Shown here piece by piece: positions 19,105 through 25,790 of a stretch of 26,276 bases of DNA. Position 1 is the first letter of the stretch; each line of letters begins with the position of its first letter. The position numbers and the translations under genes are program-made. Origin of the DNA: JAUSKF01 sp964545345 (GTDB lineage Bacteria > Patescibacteriota > Minisyncoccia > UBA6257 > WO2-44-18); contig CAZJFE010000010.1 of NCBI GenBank assembly GCA_964545345.1, positions 1 through 26,276 on the forward strand, read 5' to 3'. The notes below the pieces were generated by a model. It had not been told where the DNA came from. It saw only the letters and a program-made list of their open reading frames with translations, and did no database searches.

Positions 19105-20916
19105 CTACTTGCGAACGGCAGCGAAACGATAGTCCTCACCCCAGTCATGCTCAAACGAGCTCAGACCCAGCCCGCGCCCGCCGCCCCAGTCGCCGAGGCA
19201 CGGAACAGCGCGATCACCGCCCGGCCTCTGCCAGCTCGACCCTAAAGCCACGACCAGCGATCGACGCTGAATATCACGATGCTGTTCGCCGATGGCTAAT
19301 AGTTCCTCTATTTTAGCCGGCCGCAAGCCAAGCTTGTCTAACTTTTCGATAACCTGATCAGACGTTAAATATTCATCAAATCCTACTAAAATAACACTGG
19401 TCTCACCTTCGCCGCCTTTTTCAATATCAAAATTACCGCTTTTAATATCCGGATTGACGTAGTCGTATTTCCCGCCAGCGACCATTTCCTCCATTGAGCG
19501 GGAACGATCAACGGCTATTTCCAGTTGTTCAACTTTGCCTTCCGGAAATTTGGTGTATATATGTTCAATATTGTCCGGCAACATTTCAAAAAGGTGGGGC
19601 ACCAGCGAGCCAATGTAAACTTTAGTATATGGCCTTATTTTCGTATACTCGAAGGCGATTTCACTAGAGTCACAATCAAAGATAATCGATATATCTACTT
19701 CAATTCTGCGCCTCAAACGCAGATTCTCAATGCGAGGATCTCGGTCATAACCGAACCCTTCAATCGGAGCATCTACTTCATAAAGGAATTTTAGCTCTCG
19801 GCTAGTTAAATCTTCTTCTCCATTCATCTTCTTTTCTATCTGGGTCAGGAATTTCATATCCTTGGCTTTCTTTTCATATTTCGGCCCATCGGGAAATTCC
19901 TTCATCTTTTCCTGCACGACAGGGGCAATATATGAATCAAGGTTTTGCTGCTCGGCAATACCCCTGACTTCGCCGATCTGATCCCCCTGCATCCGGATAG
20001 CGGCCCGGGGAATGGTCGGTTTACCTTTTTTATCCAATGAATAATAAACATAAAAATCACCGCCCTGAAGCTGGGCTTCGGCAGTGGATTCTCCGGCCGT
20101 GCACCAGCCGGTGCCATGGCCTTGAAGAGATTCAACCAACAGAGTCGGGTCGGAGCCCTGTTCGTATTTAACCCACTCTCCGGCGACATCTTCCAAAGAC
20201 TCAGCACCCGGCCCGAGAGCAGTTTTTTCGATTGCCCAAGCATAAAGTTTGGCGAAGTTCTCTCCTTGGAGCAGCTTCTCAAATTCTTTCCTTTCATCTT
20301 CGTTCAAAGCCAGGAGATCAACATGCCGCTTGCCGTATTTTTGAGAAACTGCGTCCAAAACATAGGCCAACGCTTCGCGATTGATATCCGGGAAAGGCTT
20401 CACGGTATCTTTGCGGCGTTTGGAAAATTGTTTTTTATCTTTATCGTATTCTCCCAGATTTAAAACACTCCGCATTGTGTAGTATTTCAGCCAATCAGGA
20501 TAAGTGGCGTCGGGAGAAGCCAAATAATCTATCCAATTGTCCAAGCTGTGCCGCTGGTCGGAAGTGATGACTTCGGCGGCCTGTTTTTTCACCTCTTCGG
20601 TAATTTCTATCTCTCCATGACCCTGTTCGCGGGCGATTCGCCGCTGGCCTTCAAAATATGATTCGGGAATTTCTTCGGGTTTGATGACGAATTTGTCGTG
20701 AAGAACTTTTTTGATCGCCTCCATTCCCCGATGACGCTCCTCCGGATCTTTTCGGTCAATGATCTCTTTGAAGCGGTCAAGGTAATTTTGAATACGAATT
20801 TCCGGTTTTTGCGGCAATTTTTCTCCCACGCGTTTTTCCGTCCGATTGGCGGCGGATTCCACTTCCTCGCTCTTATTCAGGTCGTATTTATTCTTAAGAA
20901 ATTCGGGGTTTTCCAT
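19105..20916 (-). CDS. DGR target protein with variable C-terminus
   Basis: 603 aa, three visible parts. Residues 1-250 are charged and mostly helical. Residues about 255-330 hold a compact motif region, GTGWCTA (268-274), then GGDFYVYYSL and IPRAAIRMQGDQIGEVRGI; I recall similar blocks in other uncharacterised proteins but cannot name a function. Residues about 465-603 form the shared variable module (SMEEMVAGGKYDYVNPDI, PAKIEELLAIG, VVALGSSWQRP, YRFAAVRK). Residues 561-603 are encoded by the variable repeat, and 14 of them differ from the template. DGR targets usually present such residues on a C-type-lectin fold for ligand binding. No signal peptide is seen, so it looks cytoplasmic. TAAAAT is 7 nt before the ATG, so the mRNA is probably leaderless. 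Confidence 0.88.
   Translation of the reverse strand: MENPEFLKNKYDLNKSEEVESAANRTEKRVGEKLPQKPEIRIQNYLDRFKEIIDRKDPEERHRGMEAIKKVLHDKFVIKPEEIPESYFEGQRRIAREQGHGEIEITEEVKKQAAEVITSDQRHSLDNWIDYLASPDATYPDWLKYYTMRSVLNLGEYDKDKKQFSKRRKDTVKPFPDINREALAYVLDAVSQKYGKRHVDLLALNEDERKEFEKLLQGENFAKLYAWAIEKTALGPGAESLEDVAGEWVKYEQGSDPTLLVESLQGHGTGWCTAGESTAEAQLQGGDFYVYYSLDKKGKPTIPRAAIRMQGDQIGEVRGIAEQQNLDSYIAPVVQEKMKEFPDGPKYEKKAKDMKFLTQIEKKMNGEEDLTSRELKFLYEVDAPIEGFGYDRDPRIENLRLRRRIEVDISIIFDCDSSEIAFEYTKIRPYTKVYIGSLVPHLFEMLPDNIEHIYTKFPEGKVEQLEIAVDRSRSMEEMVAGGKYDYVNPDIKSGNFDIEKGGEGETSVILVGFDEYLTSDQVIEKLDKLGLRPAKIEELLAIGEQHRDIQRRSLVVALGSSWQRPGGDRAVPCLGDWGGGRGLGLSSFEHDWGEDYRFAAVRK
19109..19235 (-). repeat. DGR variable repeat (VR)
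   Basis: Last 43 codons of the target gene, ending within its final sense codon. Relative to the template it changes residues 566, 568, 570, 573, 575, 578-580, 582, 584, 586, 590, 593 and 595. Six template Asn codons become Gly, Asp or Ala, others become Ser or His, and Lys and Asp codons become Gly. The conserved scaffold (WQRP, RxVPxL, SFExDW, YRFAAVR) is untouched. Confidence 0.88.
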
Positions 20917-20923
20917 CCCACTT

Positions 20924-20989
20924 ATTTTAATGGAAAATAAAGCTTATTCCAATGACTATATGGACTTGAATACTCCGATAAACTAAAAT
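20924..20989. promoter_or_regulatory. Divergent leaderless-type promoters, DGR target and thrS
   Basis: Minus: TTGGAA (20947-20952), 17 nt, TAAAAT (20924-20929), 7 nt to the target ATG. Plus: TGGACT (20961-20966), 17 nt, TAAAAT (20984-20989), 7 nt to the thrS ATG. Neither gene has a Shine-Dalgarno sequence. Confidence 0.55.
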
Positions 20990-20996
20990 TGTATCT

Positions 20997-22718
20997 ATGG
21001 CCTCTGAGACTAATCTGGAAAATATACGCCACTCACTCGCCCATTTGTTGGCGGCGGCGGTTTTAAAAAAATATCCGAAAGCAAAACTCGGCATTGGCCC
21101 GGTCATTGAGAATGGGTTTTATTATGATTTCCTGCTTCCCGACCCGCTAACCCCCGAGGATCTGAAGGATTTTGAAAAAGAAATGCGGAAAATGATCGGC
21201 GGTAAACTCCCCTTCTCCGGTGAAGAAGTTACAGCTGACGCCGCGAAAAAACGAATGAAGGGCCAAAAGTTCAAATTGGAGCTAATCAAAGATTTCTCCA
21301 AAGAAGGGCAGAAGCTAACCATTTATAAAACCGGCGATGTCTTTGAAGACCTCTGCCGCGGAGGCCACGTAGAAAATACTTCCGAAATTCCAGCCGATGG
21401 TTTCAAGCTGGATAAAATCGCCGGAGCTTATTGGAAAGGCAGTGAGAAAAACCCCCAACTTCAGCGTATCTACGGATTGGCTTTCGGTAGCAAACAAGAG
21501 TTAGAAAGTTATCAAAAGATGATGGTGGAAGCGCAAAAACGCGACCATCGCAAACTCGGCAAAGAATTACAGCTTTTTGAAATCGTAGACGAAGTCGGTC
21601 CGGGTCTGCCACTATTTCACCCCAAGGGCGCTATCTTGCGCCGTGTGGTAGAAAACTACATCACCGAACTCCAAGAAAGCCGAGGTTACCAGCCGATCTG
21701 GATTCCCCACATCACTAAAGGCGAGCTTTATAAAATCTCCGGGCATTTGGATAAATACGACGCGATGTATCCTCCAATGAAGCTCAAAGATGAGGCAGAT
21801 TACTACATCAAACCGATGAACTGCCCGCATTTTATGATGCTTTATAAATCACTCCCCCATTCCTACAAAGAGCTCCCGGTGCGTTGGACTTCCACCACTA
21901 CGGTCTACCGTCATGAAAAATCCGGCGAGCTTTCCGGCTTAACTCGTGTCCGGTCACTCACGCAAGATGATTGTCATGTATTTGCCCGTCCTGATCAGAT
22001 TGAATCGGAAATTAATTTGATGTTGGATATGATCGCCGAGGTTTACAAGAAATTCGGCTTTAATGATTTCTGGGTTCGTATCTCCACTCGTGATCCAAAA
22101 AACAAAGATAAATACATCGGCGACGAAAAAGTCTGGCAAGAATCCGAGGAGGCGCTTACTCGGTTGATTCAAAAGCGCGGCTGGGAACATGAGATCGGCG
22201 TGGGCGAAGCGGCTTTCTACGGCCCGAAATTGGACTTCATCTTCAAAGACGTGATCGGCCGCGATTGGCAACTTTCTACCATTCAACTGGATATGAATCT
22301 GCCCCAGCGCTTCGCCCTGGAATACACCGATACCGATGGAGCGAAAAAAGCTCCTGTCGTCATTCATCGGGCGCTTTTGGGATCCACCGAACGCTTCTTG
22401 GGAATATTAATTGAGCACTTCGGAGGCGCTTTCCCGGCCTGGCTCGCTCCGGTGCAGGTGAAAATAATCCCGATCTCGGAAAAACACCTCGCCTACGCCG
22501 AGAAAGTTAAAGAAGCGCTTACCGGTTACCGGATTGAGGTTGCTTCGGAAAATGAATCGCTGGGTAAAAAAATCCGCACCGCGGAGAAAGAAAAAGTGCC
22601 GTTTTTGGCGGTAGTTGGTGATAAAGAAATGGAAAGTGGCGAAGTTAGCTTGCGGGAACACGGCGGTAAAGATCACGGATCGGTCAGTATAGAAAAATTG
22701 AAATCGCTCTTAAAATAA
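20997..22718 (+). CDS. thrS: Threonyl-tRNA synthetase without TGS domain
   Basis: Charges tRNA-Thr. The 573-aa product starts directly at the editing domain (HSLAH at 12-16, the HxxxH zinc-like motif) and lacks the ~60-residue N-terminal TGS domain of E. coli ThrRS (642 aa). The second editing motif CRGGHVENT is present. The class II core has the zinc-ligand Cys in MNCPHFMM near 274, motif 2 YRHEKSGELSGLTRVRSL, GEAAFYGPKLDF, and motif 3 HRALLGSTERFLGILIEHFGG. The C-terminal anticodon-binding domain follows. There is no Shine-Dalgarno sequence, and a -10 box lies 7 nt upstream of the ATG. Confidence 0.97.
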   Translation: MASETNLENIRHSLAHLLAAAVLKKYPKAKLGIGPVIENGFYYDFLLPDPLTPEDLKDFEKEMRKMIGGKLPFSGEEVTADAAKKRMKGQKFKLELIKDFSKEGQKLTIYKTGDVFEDLCRGGHVENTSEIPADGFKLDKIAGAYWKGSEKNPQLQRIYGLAFGSKQELESYQKMMVEAQKRDHRKLGKELQLFEIVDEVGPGLPLFHPKGAILRRVVENYITELQESRGYQPIWIPHITKGELYKISGHLDKYDAMYPPMKLKDEADYYIKPMNCPHFMMLYKSLPHSYKELPVRWTSTTTVYRHEKSGELSGLTRVRSLTQDDCHVFARPDQIESEINLMLDMIAEVYKKFGFNDFWVRISTRDPKNKDKYIGDEKVWQESEEALTRLIQKRGWEHEIGVGEAAFYGPKLDFIFKDVIGRDWQLSTIQLDMNLPQRFALEYTDTDGAKKAPVVIHRALLGSTERFLGILIEHFGGAFPAWLAPVQVKIIPISEKHLAYAEKVKEALTGYRIEVASENESLGKKIRTAEKEKVPFLAVVGDKEMESGEVSLREHGGKDHGSVSIEKLKSLLK

Positions 22719-22745
22719 AGCTCCTCTTACGAGGAGCTTTTTTTA
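22719..22745. terminator. Convergent terminator with stop codon in its loop
   Basis: AGCTCCTC-TTAC-GAGGAGCT then TTTTTTT on plus. On minus the loop is GTAA and contains the TAA of the 22727-23188 gene. It serves thrS and that gene. Confidence 0.92.
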
Positions 22746-23188
22746 ACCAACGTGGACTTAGTGCCGGAAGCGCTTTCTACGATGATAGAAATCCGATCCA
22801 GAATCGGGCGGGTGTCATCCGCCTCAACATACAGCCGGTCCTTCTTTTCAACCAAGAACCATTTCCCCTCAAAGCAGACAGCGCGCGATCCGGCAGTGAG
22901 CATATCCTTTTTATCAAACTCTTCGGCAAAGCCCCAAATCTGAATCAGGGAATCCTGACCGAAGAAACGGAAGGAAAGGCAAACAACACGAGCGCCTCCC
23001 TGCAATTTCTGATCGGCGGAAACCATGAAATTACGGTGGATATCGGCAACCCAGCAACGCCTATCTCTACGATCACTAATGAATTCCATCGGATCCCCAT
23101 CTTCATTTTTGCCGATATGGTAATACCAATCCGGAGCCCTGACCCAACGCCGGTCCGGGTCTCTCAGCGGCGGCCGAATTTCTCGCAT
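22727..23188 (-). CDS. Uncharacterised soluble protein
   Basis: Unrecognised 153-aa protein. It is rich in Arg, Asp and Trp and alternates short predicted strands, for example RAVCFEGKWFLVEKKDRLYV and ARVVCLSFRFFGQDSLIQIW, which suggests a small beta-rich fold. No signal peptide or membrane helix. GGAG upstream supports the ATG. It has its own TTGCAT/TAAAAT promoter (23229-23257). The C-terminal KKSSS is encoded by the terminator hairpin, so the last residues may be dictated by the RNA fold. Confidence 0.7.
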   Translation of the reverse strand: MREIRPPLRDPDRRWVRAPDWYYHIGKNEDGDPMEFISDRRDRRCWVADIHRNFMVSADQKLQGGARVVCLSFRFFGQDSLIQIWGFAEEFDKKDMLTAGSRAVCFEGKWFLVEKKDRLYVEADDTRPILDRISIIVESASGTKSTLVKKSSS

Positions 23189-23228
23189 GTTCCGCTCCAG
23201 GCCCGATGGGCTTTAAGTTACTAATTTA

Positions 23229-23257
23229 ATTTTAACCTTCCGAGTAAACTGATGCAA
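23229..23257 (-). promoter_or_regulatory. Promoter of the 22727-23188 gene
   Basis: TTGCAT (23252-23257), 17-nt spacer, TAAAAT (23229-23234), about 40 nt before the ATG. The -35 lies just past the gatB stop. Confidence 0.65.
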
Positions 23258-23261
23258 CTTC

Positions 23262-24743
23262 TTAACGGCCCTCCAAGACATCTCGGAAAATCTTTTGCAG
23301 AACTGCTGGGTTACCGGCGCCCTTCAAAGACGCCATCGCTTTCCCAAGCAAAAATTGCAAAGCATTTTCTTTTCCCTTTTTGAAATCCTCCACCGTTTTC
23401 GGATTTTCAGAAACAATCTTTTCCGCCAACGGTCTCAATGAAGATTCATCGGAAACCTGAGACAAATTTTCTGATTTCATAATCTCCCGAGGATCTAACC
23501 CCGTTTCTAGCATTTTTACCAAAATATCTTTAGCGGCCCGGCTGGAAACTTTTTTCTCCGCCACCAAAATAATCAAATCGGAAAAATTCTCCGGATCTAC
23601 TTTGCATTCCTCAATCTTCATTCCCTTCTCCATCAATAAACCGCGCAGGTCGCTATTGAGATAATTGAAGGCCAGCTTGATTTGGTCCGGTTTAGCAACG
23701 CCGCCCTCTTCGGCCAACTCGGAAATGGTTTCTTCAAAAAACTGGGCTGTGGCCCGCTCAATCACCAAAATCTCCGCCTGTTCGGGAGTCAGACCGTATT
23801 CCTTTGCAAAACGCTGTCGCTTGATGTGAGGCAACTCCGGAATTTCCATTTTCAATTTCTTTAAATCAAATCCGGCAAGATCAAGCGGGGGTAAATCCGG
23901 TTCCGGAAAATAGCGATAATCGTGCGCCTCTTCCTTCACTCGCTGGGAAACCGTTTTTTTATGAGCGTCATCCCAACCGCGGGTCTCCTGAATAACTTTT
24001 TTACCGCTAGATAATACCTCTTCCTGACGCTTTATTTCATAGTTGATCGCATCGTGCGCCGCCTTGAATGAGGCGATGTTTTTTAACTCTACCTTAGTGC
24101 CTAAGGTCTCATCAGGAGACACGCTGACGTTGGCCTCAACCCGCATCTGCCCCTTCTCCATATCCGCGTCGGAAACGCCCAAATAACGCAAAATTAGCTG
24201 TAATTCCCGGGCAAACTCTACCGCCTGCTCGGCATTCTTGATGTCCGGCTCGGTAACCAATTCCATCAGCGGAACGCTGGAGCGGTTGTAATCAACCAAG
24301 GAGACTGACGACTTATGACTTATGACTGACGACTGGTCGTTAGTTGTTAGTTGTTTGTCGCTAGTCTGGTGAACCAACCGCCCGGTGTCTTCTTCCAAAT
24401 GAATACGGCGTAAACGGACGCCGCGCAACAAGCCGCCGAAAATTAACGGTAAATCGTATTGAGAAAGTTGATAGCCCTTCGGTAGGTCGGGATAAAAATA
24501 ATTTTTCCGGTCAAATTTAGAAAACTGCGGTATCTCCCCGCTCAAAGCCATCCCAACTTTTAAAACCGCTTCAATCGCCTGCCGATTGGCGGTCGGTAAA
24601 GTCCCCGGATGCCCGGTGCAGATCGGGCAAACATTTGCATTCGGATGTCGCTCCTCCGGATCATTCAAACAATCACAAAACATCTTAGTGCGAGTTTTCA
24701 ACTCGGCATGAATTTCTAGTCCGATGGTCGGTTTATATTGCAT
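23262..24743 (-). CDS. gatB: Asp/Glu-tRNA amidotransferase subunit B
   Basis: GatB phosphorylates and amidates Glu-tRNA-Gln or Asp-tRNA-Asn using ammonia from GatA. The 493-aa product has TIGLEIHAELKTRTKMFCDC, NVCPICTGHPGTLP (zinc Cys pair), DRKNYFYPDLPKGYQLSQYD, HLEEDTGRLVH, SLVDYNRSSVPLMELVTEPD, and the kinase-domain end DYRYFPEPDLPPL. The helical and YqeY-like C-terminal domains follow. gatA and gatC are not in the window. Between RLVH and SLVDYN there are about 20 low-complexity residues encoded by tandem repeats (24301-24365), where other GatB proteins have a short loop. Confidence 0.97.
   Translation of the reverse strand: MQYKPTIGLEIHAELKTRTKMFCDCLNDPEERHPNANVCPICTGHPGTLPTANRQAIEAVLKVGMALSGEIPQFSKFDRKNYFYPDLPKGYQLSQYDLPLIFGGLLRGVRLRRIHLEEDTGRLVHQTSDKQLTTNDQSSVISHKSSVSLVDYNRSSVPLMELVTEPDIKNAEQAVEFARELQLILRYLGVSDADMEKGQMRVEANVSVSPDETLGTKVELKNIASFKAAHDAINYEIKRQEEVLSSGKKVIQETRGWDDAHKKTVSQRVKEEAHDYRYFPEPDLPPLDLAGFDLKKLKMEIPELPHIKRQRFAKEYGLTPEQAEILVIERATAQFFEETISELAEEGGVAKPDQIKLAFNYLNSDLRGLLMEKGMKIEECKVDPENFSDLIILVAEKKVSSRAAKDILVKMLETGLDPREIMKSENLSQVSDESSLRPLAEKIVSENPKTVEDFKKGKENALQFLLGKAMASLKGAGNPAVLQKIFRDVLEGR
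24301..24365. repeat. In-frame tandem-repeat tract inside gatB
   Basis: GACTGACGACTTATGACT is followed by TTATGACTGACGACTGG, then GTCGTTAGTTGTTAGTTG and TTTGTCGCTAGTC. These are direct and partly inverted short repeats. They encode SDKQLTTNDQSSVISHKSSV without breaking the frame. Confidence 0.65.
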
Positions 24744-24788
24744 AGTTACTGATAGGTTTATTATACTTCAACCAGGTTCATTGAAAAA
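24738..24788. promoter_or_regulatory. Divergent promoters, gatB and the kinase fusion
   Basis: Minus (gatB): TATAAT (24760-24765), with a weak -35 TTTTTC (24783-24788). Plus: TTGCAT (24738-24743, overlapping the gatB start codon), 18 nt, TATACT (24762-24767). The two -10 boxes overlap, so the genes should compete for polymerase. Confidence 0.5.
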
Positions 24789-24801
24789 AGGGTTGCGCTA
24801 A

Positions 24802-25740
24802 ATGCGTCTGCGAGAAAAGATTATGTATTGCGCTATGCCCTCCCGACTAAAGCATCTGCGCGGGCAGGTACGGAAAATCGCCTGGGAGTGCGGTTTCGCG
24901 CCGACGATTCCTTTTGATGTCGGGCCTATGAAATATTTTGAATACGGAATCATCGGACGACCGGAAACTCTGAAGTTCATGATTGATTACATGAAAATCT
25001 GCGGCACGGTCGGAATTTTCGGAATTTCTCCCGGTGTCATGGGCGAAATGAAAACGGCTTTGGATGAAGGCATGAAAATCCGAGTCTTCCCGGAACTGGA
25101 TCCGGAGTGGGACTCTATGTACGAAAAGCTGGCTAGAGATCCGGCAAACGGTGATCTCTTCGCCCGCCTGCGCGGCAAGAATGAATTGATCGCGCTGGTA
25201 GGCGCTCGAGCAATCGGAAAGACCTTCTGGTCTGATAATCTGCTGAAGCATTTCACCGGTAGATTGGGCCGAGTGAAAAACACCACGACCCGCGCCCCAC
25301 GTAACAAAGAAGATTACAAATCTTACCGCTTCCTGAAAAAAGCAGAATTCAGGAAGGGCGTGAAGGAACACCAGTTCCTTGAGTGGGACAAGTATCAGGG
25401 CAGTCTCTATGGCTCTTCGCTTAAAGAGATCCGCCGCGTTCTCAAGAGGAGTCCCGGCATATTCGCTATTACGCCCAAGGGCGCGATTGAGCTCAACAAA
25501 CACCGCCTGGAAATCAACCTGACAACTCTGCTTTTGGTGCCCGAATCAAAAAAGGTACTGCTGCAGAACTTTGACCGCCGCGGCATTACTGATCCGAAAA
25601 AACGCGCCGAACTGCTGGAAGACGCCCGGAACTTCACCCTACCGCCGGAAGTAAGACATCGGAAAATCATCATTACCGGAGATACGGAAAAAGACGAGAG
25701 AAAAATCCTTAGAATCGCCGAGTCGCTGATTAACAAATAA
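24802..25740 (+). CDS. Deoxyribosyltransferase-like / guanylate-kinase-like fusion
   Basis: The 312-aa product has two parts. Residues 1-115 resemble nucleoside 2-deoxyribosyltransferase-like Rossmann folds: KIMYCAMP strand, then GISPGVMGEMKTALDEGMKI, matching that family's Gly plus Glu helix before a final strand. Residues 126-312 look like guanylate kinase: P-loop GARAIGKT (134-141), TTTRAPRNKEDYKSYRFL (161-178) as in the GMP-binding TTRxPRxxExxGxxYxF, then EWDKYQGSLYGSSLKEI. The GMP-site glycine is a Lys-Ser here, so activity on GMP is unsure. A function in nucleotide salvage or modification is inference. The ATG has AAAAGGG upstream. A later ATG at codon 8 is the alternative start. Confidence 0.72.
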   Translation: MRLREKIMYCAMPSRLKHLRGQVRKIAWECGFAPTIPFDVGPMKYFEYGIIGRPETLKFMIDYMKICGTVGIFGISPGVMGEMKTALDEGMKIRVFPELDPEWDSMYEKLARDPANGDLFARLRGKNELIALVGARAIGKTFWSDNLLKHFTGRLGRVKNTTTRAPRNKEDYKSYRFLKKAEFRKGVKEHQFLEWDKYQGSLYGSSLKEIRRVLKRSPGIFAITPKGAIELNKHRLEINLTTLLLVPESKKVLLQNFDRRGITDPKKRAELLEDARNFTLPPEVRHRKIIITGDTEKDERKILRIAESLINK

Positions 25741-25754
25741 AAAATGCATTTAAA

Positions 25755-25790
25755 CAAAAGCCACGGAGTAATCCGTGGCATTTTTATTTT
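25755..25790. terminator. Convergent terminator
   Basis: GCCACGGA-GTAA-TCCGTGGC (25760-25779) with TTTTTATTTT on plus and AAAAC-type A-tract on the left. It serves both the kinase fusion and the minus-strand gene at 25789. Confidence 0.9.
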
